From contig CAZSLS010000005.1 of assembly GCA_964607575.1 (NCBI GenBank), positions 18,828 to 82,827 on the forward strand: DNA of 64,000 bases, written 5' to 3'. The stretch comes from BS750m-G57 sp964607575. Its GTDB lineage: Bacteria > Planctomycetota > Phycisphaerae > SM23-33. A program made the translations under genes and the position numbers. The notes under the pieces are model-generated. The model was not told where the DNA came from. It did no database searches and saw only the letters and a list, made by a program, of their open reading frames with translations. Every line of letters starts with the position of its first letter. Within the stretch, counting starts at the first letter, position 1. This document shows, one piece after another, positions 1 to 7,672 of this stretch.

Positions 1-302
1 GCGTAGCGCTGCTGGAGGCAATGGCTGCGGGCATTCCCGTTGTGATAACAAAGTCCTGCCACTTCTCGGCTGCCGAAGACTTGCGCGCAGGGTTTGTAGT
101 GGACGGGGACATCGAGTCGCTTGCGACCGGCTTGGCGAAAATGTTGAAGACACCCGACGATCAGCGTTCGGAAATGGGCAATCGCGGCGCGTCCCTGATC
201 CGCAGCAGGTACTCTTGGGATACTGTCGCCCGAGAGATGCTGGAGGTCTACCAGTGGGTCCTTGGCCAACGGGATGCGCCTCAGTGTGTCCGGATGGACT
301 GA
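1..302 (+). CDS. Glycosyltransferase, C-terminal fragment cut by window edge
   Basis: The frame is open from base 3 and ends at the TGA at 300-302, so only about 100 C-terminal residues are present. The stretch LLEAMAAGIPVV followed by an acidic patch and GFVVDGD is the donor-sugar-nucleotide region of GT-B fold glycosyltransferases (GT4 type), and the ending RYSWDTVAREMLEVY is the usual C-terminal helix of that family. The likely role is transfer of a sugar from a nucleotide donor during surface polysaccharide or glycolipid synthesis; the substrate cannot be told from this fragment. An ATG lies at 21, but family homology starts before it, so it is not the real start. Confidence 0.75.
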   Translation, partial: VALLEAMAAGIPVVITKSCHFSAAEDLRAGFVVDGDIESLATGLAKMLKTPDDQRSEMGNRGASLIRSRYSWDTVAREMLEVYQWVLGQRDAPQCVRMD

Positions 303-699
303 GTTGTTCGATCGATCACTCACACGGGGCTTACAGATCCTCTTTCAGATATTCTCTCAAGAAAAGATTCGTAATTACCCGAAACAATCTTCTAGGTATG
401 CGTGTACCCGGAATCCGCTTTTATGCTGATCGGGTTCACGCACGGGCTACTGTGGATTCCGTTGCCCGATTGTCCGGTGGTGGTGAAATATTAAATCCCC
501 CCGGATCGCTCGGAAAAAAAAGAAAAAGTCTGGACACCGCAACTTGGCGACAGTAATATCCCGCCCAGTTCGGATTGCAGACTAATGATGTCCTTGATCG
601 TGTCAAAGGCATCGGTGCAATAATTATTCGTACTATGGATTCATCGAGTATTTCGTTTGTACACAAACCTAGCCTGAACGGATTAGGCAGCGAAAGGAA
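303..699. other. Intergenic leader between glycosyltransferase and porin
   Basis: About 400 bases with no convincing gene; the stretch is visibly more AT-rich than its flanks. It should contain the porin promoter and leader. I see a TTGATC with an AATAAT 19 bases later (around 593-623), a weak sigma-70 candidate only, and a near-palindrome (TTTGT AC ACAAA) near 656-667. An open frame crosses 215-556 but resembles nothing and overlaps the glycosyltransferase end. Confidence 0.4.
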
Positions 700-705
700 A
701 TGGAG

Positions 706-1989
706 ATGAAGAATCGTTTGGTTTTACCTGTCGTGTTGGTGATGTTTGGTGCAGTTGTCCTTGTGGCTGCGACGGCGACGGCCGCCGACAAGCCCGAGCA
801 AGACGTCAGTGCCCTGATCAAAGCATTGACCGAACGCCTGGAAGCTCAGGACAAGAAGATTTCCAAGTTGGAAACCAAACTCACTGACGAAGCCCTTCAG
901 GCCGCACGCCACGAAGAAATCGCCAAGATCATGTCGGAGATGCGACAGGACGCAAGCAAGCGCGACCCCCTGCCGCAATGGCTCGACAATCTTACGTTCT
1001 TCGGCGATTTGCGTTTGCGGTATGAACATCACTCCGCCGATGGAGTACAGCTAAGGGAACGTAACCGTTATCGCTTCCGTCTGCGTTTTGGCTTCATCAA
1101 GTCCTGGCTGGACGATCAGATGAAAGTTGGCTTCCGCATTGCAAGCGGTGACAACCAGACCGGGCGGAGTACGAACCAGACGATGACCGGTGCGTTCAAC
1201 AAGAAGCAGGTCTGGATCGACCGCGCGTATGCCATATACACGCCCAATTCGATTCCCGGCTTGACGGTGATCGGCGGTAAGATGCCGAATGTGCTGGAGC
1301 ACACCGACCTGATCTTCGACAGCGATCTCAATCCGGAAGGTCTGCTGGTGTCCTATCACCGCGAATTGTGCGGACTCGATGTGTTCGGGACCTTCGCCCA
1401 CTTTGCGGTCAACGAACAGCGGAACAATCACGACACCATCTTGAACGCCTACCAGGCCGGTTTCAAGGCGCCGCTACCGTGCGGAATCACTGGGCTATTT
1501 GCCGCCACGTGGTACGACTTTGAGAACTATGAGGATCTCGGAGCAACGACCAATGGTTGGAACAGAGACACCAAGATGATCAACGTTCTGGCCAAGCTCA
1601 AGTTCAAGGCTTGCGGGCTCCCGTGGCAGGTGTACTTTGACTGGGTCCATAACAACCAGGATAACCAAGAGGCCGCTGACTTCGAGAATGCTGACGATGG
1701 ATACGCCGTTGGCGTAAAAGTCGGCAAGAACAAGAAGCAGGGCGACTGGTCAACTGGCTATCAGTTCAAGTACATTGAAGCCAACGCTACACCCGCCCAG
1801 TTGAACGATGCTGACTTTGGTACGCCCAATGGTGTTGGCACGAACATCAAAGGCCACGTATTCAAAACTCAGTACAATCTGACCGATTTCCTGATCGCTG
1901 GTGGAAGCATCTTCCTCGTCCAGCCGATCACCGGCGATCGCGACGAGAACGACTTCCTGATGCAGATCGACCTCATCTGGAAATTCTAG
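706..1989 (+). CDS. Outer-membrane porin with N-terminal coiled coil
   Basis: A 427-residue protein with a signal peptide (MKNRLVLPVVLVMFGAVVL, cleaved near ATA/ADK), a predicted coiled coil at about residues 35-70 (heptad-like ISKLETKLTDEAL) and a long alternating polar/aromatic region starting at LTFFGDLRLRYEH that reads as beta-barrel strands. It ends in LIWKF; a C-terminal aromatic is the outer-membrane insertion signal. This architecture matches putative porins of the Porin_5 type, giving passive entry of small solutes. An ATG at 700 is in frame, but AGGA at 695-698 is only 1 base from it and 7 bases from the ATG at 706, so 706 is preferred. A strong terminator follows, so the gene is probably monocistronic. 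Substrate unknown. Confidence 0.8.
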   Translation: MKNRLVLPVVLVMFGAVVLVAATATAADKPEQDVSALIKALTERLEAQDKKISKLETKLTDEALQAARHEEIAKIMSEMRQDASKRDPLPQWLDNLTFFGDLRLRYEHHSADGVQLRERNRYRFRLRFGFIKSWLDDQMKVGFRIASGDNQTGRSTNQTMTGAFNKKQVWIDRAYAIYTPNSIPGLTVIGGKMPNVLEHTDLIFDSDLNPEGLLVSYHRELCGLDVFGTFAHFAVNEQRNNHDTILNAYQAGFKAPLPCGITGLFAATWYDFENYEDLGATTNGWNRDTKMINVLAKLKFKACGLPWQVYFDWVHNNQDNQEAADFENADDGYAVGVKVGKNKKQGDWSTGYQFKYIEANATPAQLNDADFGTPNGVGTNIKGHVFKTQYNLTDFLIAGGSIFLVQPITGDRDENDFLMQIDLIWKF

Positions 1990-2022
1990 CATCAAGTCGT
2001 AAAAGCAGATAGTTTTTCCGCA

Positions 2023-2066
2023 GGCCGGAACGGGCATACCAGCCCGTTCCGGCCGCGGTCTTTTTA
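2023..2066 (+). terminator. Rho-independent terminator of the porin gene
   Basis: A perfect 13-bp GC-rich stem (2023-2035 with 2042-2054, starting GGCCGGAACGGG) closes a 6-base loop and is followed by a short run of T (2061-2065). It lies 33 bases after the porin stop and separates the porin from the Moco riboswitch operon. Confidence 0.85.
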
Positions 2067-2162
2067 TGGGGGCTCCAGCGAATTAAAGATGAACGTTTTG
2101 GTGTGAGATTTTCCGTGCATTGACGCACCTGAGTCCTTATAGTGGTGTGTAGCAGTTGTAAA

Positions 2163-2262
2163 CTGTCTCCGACCCGGTAAGACCTAAGGCTCGTAGCTAA
2201 GGCACCCGGGCGATAGGGCTTGGATGGAAACGTCCTTACCTCCCGTGTTTGGAAAGGAGACA
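2163..2262 (+). promoter_or_regulatory. Molybdenum cofactor (Moco) riboswitch upstream of moeA
   Basis: The leader carries the conserved blocks of the Moco RNA motif as I remember it from the E. coli moaA leader: GCTCGTA (2189-2195), GGCACCCGGGCGA (2201-2213), CCTCCCGT (2239-2246) and TGGAAAGGAG (2250-2259). CCCGG at 2173-2177 can pair with CCGGG at 2206-2210, GCT CGT AGC forms an inner hairpin, and GGATG GAAA CGTCC (2222-2235) is a stem closed by a GNRA tetraloop. The moeA Shine-Dalgarno AAGGAG (2254-2259) lies inside the 3' edge next to CCTCCC, so Moco binding probably hides the ribosome site and lowers translation of the whole mo operon. Confidence 0.88.
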
Positions 2263-2266
2263 CCTG

Positions 2267-3481
2267 ATGGCAATTAGCCCCCGTAAAGCCTGGGGGATAA
2301 TCCGCAGTTGTGTCAAACCACTCGGATCGATCCGCAAACCGCTTGGCGAAGCGTTTGGATATTGTCTCGCTCAAAATGTCCGCGCCAACCGCGACATGCC
2401 TCCCGCCGATCGGTCCGCAATGGACGGATACGCCTTTCGCGCCGCCGATCTGAGCGGGTATCCCTGCAACCTCCAACTCGTCGGCGAAGTAGCCGCAGGA
2501 AGTTCATCACATCCGCAAATCCGCCCCGGATGCTGCGCCGCGGTGCTGACAGGAGCCAACATCCCTCCCGGAAGCGATACCGTCGTCAAGATCGAACTGA
2601 CCAGCCTCGACGACGGGACCGTATCGATTATCGAGCCTGTAAAGCCTTTCATGAACGTCCGCAAGCGAGGTGAAGAAGCCGCCCGGGGCGACGTGCTTCT
2701 CGGCGAGGGAACGGTTCTCGGACCGGCGGAGGTCGGCGTGTGCGCCACTGTCGGGCTGGCGAACCCCAAAGTACGCCGGAGACCGAAAATCGCTCTCCTG
2801 TGTACCGGGGCCGAACTGCGAGACGTCTCGCAATCGGTCGCGCCCCACCAGACTCGCAATTCAAACGGTCCGGTAATGCAGGCGATTCTTGCCGACGCGG
2901 GATTCGACAGCGTCACTCACGAGATCGTGCCCGACGACCCGCAACTGACCATCGACGCCCTCAAACACGCCACCGAAACCGCCGACGTGACGATCCTGAC
3001 CGGCGGCGTGTCGGTAGGCAAGTACGATTACGTGCCCGACGCCGTAAAGGCCATCGGCGCCAGGGTGCGCTTCTACAAGATCCAGATGAAACCCGGTAAA
3101 CCGCTGCTGTACGCCACACGCGGGCGAAACGGGCATATCTTCGCCCTACCGGGCAATCCGGTAAGCGTGCTGACCAGCATGTATGCCTTTGTGCTTCCGG
3201 CGCTGAGGCGGCTTTCGGGCCTGAGTGAAGAAGAGTGCCTGATATCGCTCCGCCTTCCGCTGACGCGGAAGATCAAATCAAAGTCCGGAAGATCGCTGAT
3301 GGCGCTGGCGAGAATAGTCTATCGCCGATCCGGACCGGCTGTGACGCCCGTCGAGTCGGTAGGGTCCGCCGATATATCCGCCGCCTCATCCGCCGACGGC
3401 GTGGTGGTCATACCCGCCGAAAGTACCGAAGTGACCGCCGGAAGCATCGTCGAGTTCCAGCCCTGGAGGGCGAAGTTATGA
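2267..3481 (+). CDS. moeA: Molybdopterin molybdenumtransferase MoeA
   Basis: A 404-residue protein that inserts molybdate into adenylylated molybdopterin, the last common step of Moco synthesis in the cytoplasm. Family signatures are clear: the N-terminal PPADRSAMDGYAF, the central ALLCTGAEL and TGGVSVGKYDYV of the MPT-binding (Mog-like) domain, and MKPGKPLLYA followed by ALPGNPVSVL. The ATG at 2267 has AAGGAG 7 bases upstream, embedded in the Moco riboswitch. It heads an operon in which the moaA start codon overlaps the moeA stop (ATGA). The length is normal for the family. Confidence 0.95.
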   Translation: MAISPRKAWGIIRSCVKPLGSIRKPLGEAFGYCLAQNVRANRDMPPADRSAMDGYAFRAADLSGYPCNLQLVGEVAAGSSSHPQIRPGCCAAVLTGANIPPGSDTVVKIELTSLDDGTVSIIEPVKPFMNVRKRGEEAARGDVLLGEGTVLGPAEVGVCATVGLANPKVRRRPKIALLCTGAELRDVSQSVAPHQTRNSNGPVMQAILADAGFDSVTHEIVPDDPQLTIDALKHATETADVTILTGGVSVGKYDYVPDAVKAIGARVRFYKIQMKPGKPLLYATRGRNGHIFALPGNPVSVLTSMYAFVLPALRRLSGLSEEECLISLRLPLTRKIKSKSGRSLMALARIVYRRSGPAVTPVESVGSADISAASSADGVVVIPAESTEVTAGSIVEFQPWRAKL

Positions 3482-4455
3482 ACCAACCAATCACTCACAA
3501 CCAACCGCTCTCACTGCGGATCTCCGTAACCGACAAGTGCGAGTTTCGATGCCTCTATTGCATGCCCGCCGAAGGCGTCCGCAGACGCAATCACGAAGAT
3601 ATGCTCTCCTTCGAGCAGATAGTTGACTTCGTCCGACTGGCCAGGAGCGAGTTCGCACTGGCCAAAGTACACCTCACCGGCGGCGAACCGCTGGTCCGCA
3701 GGGGTATCGTGGATCTCGTCGCCATGATTGCCGATCTGGGCGTAAACGATCTGGCGCTGACTACAAACGCCTCCAGCCTTGCCCCGCTGGCGGGCGACCT
3801 GAAGAAAGCCGGTCTGCATCGCGTCAACGTCAGCCTCGATTCCCTCGATCCGGATGTTTTCTCGACGCTGACTCGCGGCGGAACGCTCGGAAACGTACTG
3901 GAAGGCGTGGATGCGGCCCTGGACAACGGACTTGGGCCAATCAAGTTTAATACCGTGGTCATCAGGGGATACAACCATACGCAAGTCGCCGAAATGGCCC
4001 GCTGGGCGATCCGGCGGGGATGCGTCATCCGGTTCCTCGAACTGATGCCAATCGGATGCGCCAAATCAATGTTCGACGACCTGTTTGTCCCCGCAGACGA
4101 GATCAAGGAGCAACTTGCCCGGGCCTTCGAGTTGAAAGCTCAACCCTATAGCCCTGGAGCGAGCACGAGATATTTCGAGGCCTCCGCAGGCGACCGAGCC
4201 GATGGGCTGGTGGGGCTCATCAGCGGGCAGAGCGAACCGTTCTGCTCGAGTTGCAGGCGCCTGCGCCTGACGTGCAGCGGTAAGTTAATCGCGTGTCTCG
4301 CCCGCGGAGAGGGGCCCGATATCCGTGCGATGCTCTGCAGCAACTCACCCGCCGACCGGAAAATGCTGACGAAAATCCTCAGCGACGAATTGGCCTCCAA
4401 AGCACATCGCGGCGATTTCGATACGACCCATGCGATGGCGGCCATCGGCGGGTAG
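3478..4455 (+). CDS. moaA: GTP 3',8-cyclase MoaA
   Basis: A 325-residue radical SAM enzyme that, with MoaC, converts GTP to cyclic pyranopterin monophosphate. The N-terminal [4Fe-4S] motif is CEFRCLYC (Cx3Cx2C), TGGEPLVRRG is the SAM-binding GGEP motif, and the second cluster is carried by CSSCRRLRLTC with a further Cys at LIACLARGEG. The C-terminal Gly-Gly tail (AAIGG) needed for activity in known MoaA proteins is present. The start is the ATG overlapping the moeA stop by 4 bases, with GGAGGG just upstream; a longer open frame upstream is an antiparallel shadow within moeA. Confidence 0.95.
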   Translation: MNQPITHNQPLSLRISVTDKCEFRCLYCMPAEGVRRRNHEDMLSFEQIVDFVRLARSEFALAKVHLTGGEPLVRRGIVDLVAMIADLGVNDLALTTNASSLAPLAGDLKKAGLHRVNVSLDSLDPDVFSTLTRGGTLGNVLEGVDAALDNGLGPIKFNTVVIRGYNHTQVAEMARWAIRRGCVIRFLELMPIGCAKSMFDDLFVPADEIKEQLARAFELKAQPYSPGASTRYFEASAGDRADGLVGLISGQSEPFCSSCRRLRLTCSGKLIACLARGEGPDIRAMLCSNSPADRKMLTKILSDELASKAHRGDFDTTHAMAAIGG

Positions 4456-4475
4456 GCGGACCGAGGAGAATATCT

Positions 4476-4994
4476 ATGAACGAGTCAGAATCGCAAAACG
4501 ACCCGAAGCTTTCTCACATTTCAGACGGCGGGCGGGCGTCGATGGTCGACGTGGGAGCCAAAGATCCCACCAGGCGAACCGCCGTCGCAGAGGCGTGGGT
4601 GGACGTCGGTCCGGAAATCGCCGCCATCCTCCGCACCTCCGGGGCCGTAGCCAAGGGAAACGTCCTTGAGACCGCACGCATTGCGGGGATAATGGGCGCC
4701 AAACGAACGCCCGACCTGATCCCGATGTGCCACCCGCTGGCCCTCGAGGTTGTCGATATCGACGCCGAACTCGACGGCGACCGCGTTCGCCTCGTCGCCC
4801 GGGCGGTTTGTCACGGAAAAACGGGCGTCGAGATGGAGGCGATGACGGCCGCTTCGATAGCGGCGTTGACGGTTTACGACATGGTGAAGTCGGCGGGCAA
4901 GGGCGTTGTAATAGGCCCGGTCAGGCTGCTGGAAAAATGCGGTGGTAAGTCGGGCCACTGGCTCCGAGCGGAGAATGGCAATGGGAACGGTTAA
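4476..4994 (+). CDS. moaC: Cyclic pyranopterin monophosphate synthase MoaC
   Basis: A 172-residue protein acting after MoaA to rearrange 3',8-cyclo-dihydro-GTP to cPMP. It has the family signatures LSHISDGGRASMVDVGAK, GIMGAKRTPDLIPMCHPL and VEMEAMTAASIAALTVYDM, including the His/Asp-rich catalytic region. The ATG at 4476 has GAGGAG 8 bases upstream. The length is slightly above the usual 160 because of a short Ser/Asn-rich N-terminus and a Gly/Asn tail. It sits 20 bases after moaA and overlaps the next gene, so the two are likely translationally coupled. Confidence 0.95.
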   Translation: MNESESQNDPKLSHISDGGRASMVDVGAKDPTRRTAVAEAWVDVGPEIAAILRTSGAVAKGNVLETARIAGIMGAKRTPDLIPMCHPLALEVVDIDAELDGDRVRLVARAVCHGKTGVEMEAMTAASIAALTVYDMVKSAGKGVVIGPVRLLEKCGGKSGHWLRAENGNGNG

Positions 4995-5949
4995 GGCGAT
5001 CTGCATAAGCGACAACAAGGGCGAGCAGAAGAAGCCCGTCGAATCGGCGATCTTCCGCGCCGATTACGGTATCGAAGCCGACGCTCACGCGGGCGATTGG
5101 CACCGCCAGGTGAGTCTGCTGCTGGACAGCGATATCGAATCGATTCGCGCCAAGGGGCTCGACGACCTTGCTGACGGCGACTTCGCCGAAAACGTGATTC
5201 TCTCCGGCGTGGATATCAACTCGTGCGGTTTGGGGACCAGGCTGCGACTTGGCGACGATGTGGTCCTGTCGATCTCGCAGATCGGTAAGGTCTGCCACAC
5301 CCGCTGCCGGATATTCTACCTCGCCGGCGACTGCATCATGCCCCGCTTGGGGATCTTCGCCCGGGTCGATACCGGTGGGGCGATCCGACCCGGCGATCGG
5401 GCCGAACTCTTCGATATCGTCCCGCGCGACCTGCTCCAGGCGGTCGTGCTGACGATTAGCGACCGCTGCTCGCGGGGCCAGGCCGAGGACACCGCCGGAC
5501 CGGCCGTCGCAAAGATACTGACCGAATCGCTCGGCGCAAATATCTACCGCACAGAGATTCTGCCCGATGAAAAAGACGCTATCGCCGCACGCCTGAAGCA
5601 CTACAGCGACGGGCACTCGATCGATCTGGTGCTTGCCGTCGGCGGGACGGGTTTCTCGCCCCGCGACGTGACCCCCGAAGCCGCACGCGAAGTTATCGAT
5701 CGCCTCACCCCCGGTCTGGACGAGGCGATGCGAACCGCTTCGATGGCGAAAACGCCCCATGCGATGCTCTCGCGCGCAGTGTCGGGAATTGCAGGATCCA
5801 CCCTGATCGTCACACTACCGGGCTCCGAGCGCGCCGCGAGCGAGAATCTCCAGGCCCTCCTTCCCGCTCTGGGGCACGGGCTGGCGAAACTTCGCGGAGA
5901 CCCCGCCGATTGCGGGCGCCCGCAACACGGGGAGCAAACCGATGGCTGA
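4981..5949 (+). CDS. MOSC domain - molybdopterin adenylyltransferase (MogA/MoaB) fusion
   Basis: A 322-residue fusion. Residues 1-148 form a MOSC domain (GDFAENVILSG, the conserved Cys in GDCIMPRLGIFARV at about 118, GGAIRPGD), a fold that handles sulfur or Moco. From about 152, TISDRCSRG, LAVGGTGFSPRDVTPEA and TLPGS define a MogA/MoaB domain that adenylylates molybdopterin before MoeA inserts Mo. GGAG at 4970-4973 favours the ATG at 4981 (7 bases) over the in-frame ATG at 4975. It overlaps moaC by 14 bases and the next gene by 8. MOSC-Mog fusions are known in scattered bacteria; the MOSC substrate here is unknown. Confidence 0.88.
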   Translation: MGTVKAICISDNKGEQKKPVESAIFRADYGIEADAHAGDWHRQVSLLLDSDIESIRAKGLDDLADGDFAENVILSGVDINSCGLGTRLRLGDDVVLSISQIGKVCHTRCRIFYLAGDCIMPRLGIFARVDTGGAIRPGDRAELFDIVPRDLLQAVVLTISDRCSRGQAEDTAGPAVAKILTESLGANIYRTEILPDEKDAIAARLKHYSDGHSIDLVLAVGGTGFSPRDVTPEAAREVIDRLTPGLDEAMRTASMAKTPHAMLSRAVSGIAGSTLIVTLPGSERAASENLQALLPALGHGLAKLRGDPADCGRPQHGEQTDG

Positions 5950-6961
5950 CCACCTGCCGATACTCGGGATTTGCGGTTGGAGCGGTTCGGGAAAAACGAC
6001 TCTCATCGAGCAGATTGTCCCCGATCTGCTCGCCGGCGGGCTCAAGATTGCGATCCTCAAGCACGACGCCCACGGTCTGGACGTCGACCGCCCGGGAAAG
6101 GACAGCGACAGATTCTTCAACACCGGAGCCGACGTGCTCGCCCACGGGCCCGATCAGACATTCTTCCGAGCCCACCACGACGGCGCCGAACTGACCGATT
6201 TGCTTGCTCCACTTGCCGCCAGATATGATCTCGTACTCGTCGAAGGGCACAAGCGCAGCGATATCCCGAAGGTATGGCTGCTCGCTGACGACGGCGCCGC
6301 ACCGCCCGCCGAGACCGACGAACCGCTGATCGTACTCTCGCGAAACGCCGACCGCCCCGCCGCGGTCAAACCGCTAATAGAAGAATTCCTGACCGATCGC
6401 CTCGCCGCCGAGCCGCTGTATGGCTGCGTGCTGATTGGGGGCAAGTCCGCACGGATGGGACGCCCCAAGCACCTGATCGAAACCGGCGGGCGGACGTGGT
6501 TGGCCCGAACAATTGAATACTTCGAGCAGACAACTTCGACGGTAGTAATCTCCGGCGCCGGCGATGTGCCGGATGATCTGGACGCTTACCTCCAACTGCC
6601 CGACGCCGCCGACGCTCGCGGACCGATGTCCGGACTGCTGTCGATGATGCGCTGGGCGCCGAGAACATCATGGCTGGTCGCCGCCTGCGACATGCCCGAC
6701 CTGACGGGCGAAGCGTTTACATGGTTAGCATCCACTCGCACGCCGGGCAAGTGGGCGACTATGCCCAAAGTTGGCGCCAAAGGCGTAGAACCGCTGCTTG
6801 CGTATTACAATTTCCGTTTCCGCACTCTGCTGGAGACCCAGGCCGCCGCGGACAACTACCGCCTGAACGATCTGGCCAACAACCCCGAAGTCACAACCCC
6901 GCCCGTCCCGCCGGAACTCGCCGCGGCTTGGCGGAACGCAAACTCACCCCAGGATCTTTGA
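5942..6961 (+). CDS. MobB-MobA fusion (Mo-guanine dinucleotide synthesis)
   Basis: A 339-residue fusion. Residues 1 to about 155 are MobB: the P-loop GWSGSGKTT (12-20) and VLVEGHKRSDIPKV (about 99-111). Residues from about 160 are MobA, the molybdenum cofactor guanylyltransferase: GCVLIGGKSARMGRPKH is the nucleotide-binding loop (usual form LAGGxSxRMGxxK) and AACDMP the metal-binding turn. The product should convert Mo-MPT to bis-MGD for DMSO-reductase-family enzymes, so the cell probably makes such oxidoreductases. The start overlaps the upstream stop by 8 bases. It is the last gene of the riboswitch operon; moaD and moaE are not in this cluster. Confidence 0.9.
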   Translation: MADHLPILGICGWSGSGKTTLIEQIVPDLLAGGLKIAILKHDAHGLDVDRPGKDSDRFFNTGADVLAHGPDQTFFRAHHDGAELTDLLAPLAARYDLVLVEGHKRSDIPKVWLLADDGAAPPAETDEPLIVLSRNADRPAAVKPLIEEFLTDRLAAEPLYGCVLIGGKSARMGRPKHLIETGGRTWLARTIEYFEQTTSTVVISGAGDVPDDLDAYLQLPDAADARGPMSGLLSMMRWAPRTSWLVAACDMPDLTGEAFTWLASTRTPGKWATMPKVGAKGVEPLLAYYNFRFRTLLETQAAADNYRLNDLANNPEVTTPPVPPELAAAWRNANSPQDL

Positions 6962-7054
6962 TGGAGGCCCCCAAGCGCGAAAGTACCTCTTTAGGTATAC
7001 CCGTACTTATTACGATGCCGCCGCAACAGTCCCGTTGGTCGAGCCCATTGGTGT

Positions 7055-7651
7055 ATGGAAAGCAAACCACAGGCAACTGACGAAGCCCTTATGGCCCGGT
7101 TCACCGTTGAACTGGATTCACAGGCGTTCGACCTGATCGTCGCCCGGTATATCCATCCGGGTCTGGCGGTGGCGAGGCAGTACCTTCAGGATTCATCCCT
7201 GGCTGAGGACGCCGTGCAGACCGCGATGCTGCGGGTGATCAAGCAGCGCCACAAGTACCAGCCGTTTCGCCCCTTCGCCAACTGGTTTTACACGATCCTT
7301 CGCAATACCTGCCGGGATATGCTACGTCACCAGTCGCACCAGGCCCGGCTCATACGTGACGTTGCTACTACCCAGGCTTACCGGACGCACTACGGGCCCA
7401 GCGGGGAACTGGAAACCCGGGACCTTCTGGGGACCCTGCCGAAGACTTCGCGGGCAGTATTGGAACTGAGAATCCTCCATGGGCTGGCGTTCAGAGATAT
7501 AGCTGCGGCTTTGGGCATTTCTCATGAGGCTGCCAAGAAGCGGGCACAGCGGGGCTTACGACTGCTTCGTGAGGGCCATTCGCATCGAACCGATCTGGAA
7601 AATGGGAAAAATCTTGGCACTGATGTCCCCAGAAGGGTGTCAGAAACGTAG
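7055..7651 (+). CDS. ECF-type RNA polymerase sigma factor
   Basis: A 198-residue protein with the two ECF domains: region 2 (LAEDAVQTAMLRVI, then PFANWFYTILRNTCRDMLR) and region 4 (LPKTSRAVLELRILHGLAFRDIAAALGISHEAAKKR), a helix-turn-helix reading -35 elements. It starts at an ATG with no clear Shine-Dalgarno; an in-frame ATG at 7091 is an alternative. The next gene, 21 bases downstream, is a zinc-finger membrane anti-sigma, so the two form a signalling pair. The target promoter is unknown. Confidence 0.9.
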   Translation: MESKPQATDEALMARFTVELDSQAFDLIVARYIHPGLAVARQYLQDSSLAEDAVQTAMLRVIKQRHKYQPFRPFANWFYTILRNTCRDMLRHQSHQARLIRDVATTQAYRTHYGPSGELETRDLLGTLPKTSRAVLELRILHGLAFRDIAAALGISHEAAKKRAQRGLRLLREGHSHRTDLENGKNLGTDVPRRVSET

Positions 7652-7672
7652 TCGACTGCGGTAGAGAGAAAC

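Noticed and set aside
215..556. A 113-codon plus frame after the glycosyltransferase
   Set aside because: It overlaps the end of the glycosyltransferase in another frame, has no ribosome site and no recognisable features.
2120..2143. TTGACG with TATAGT as the promoter of the Moco operon
   Set aside because: The spacer is only 12 bases, too short for sigma-70. The operon promoter is likely nearby but I cannot place it.
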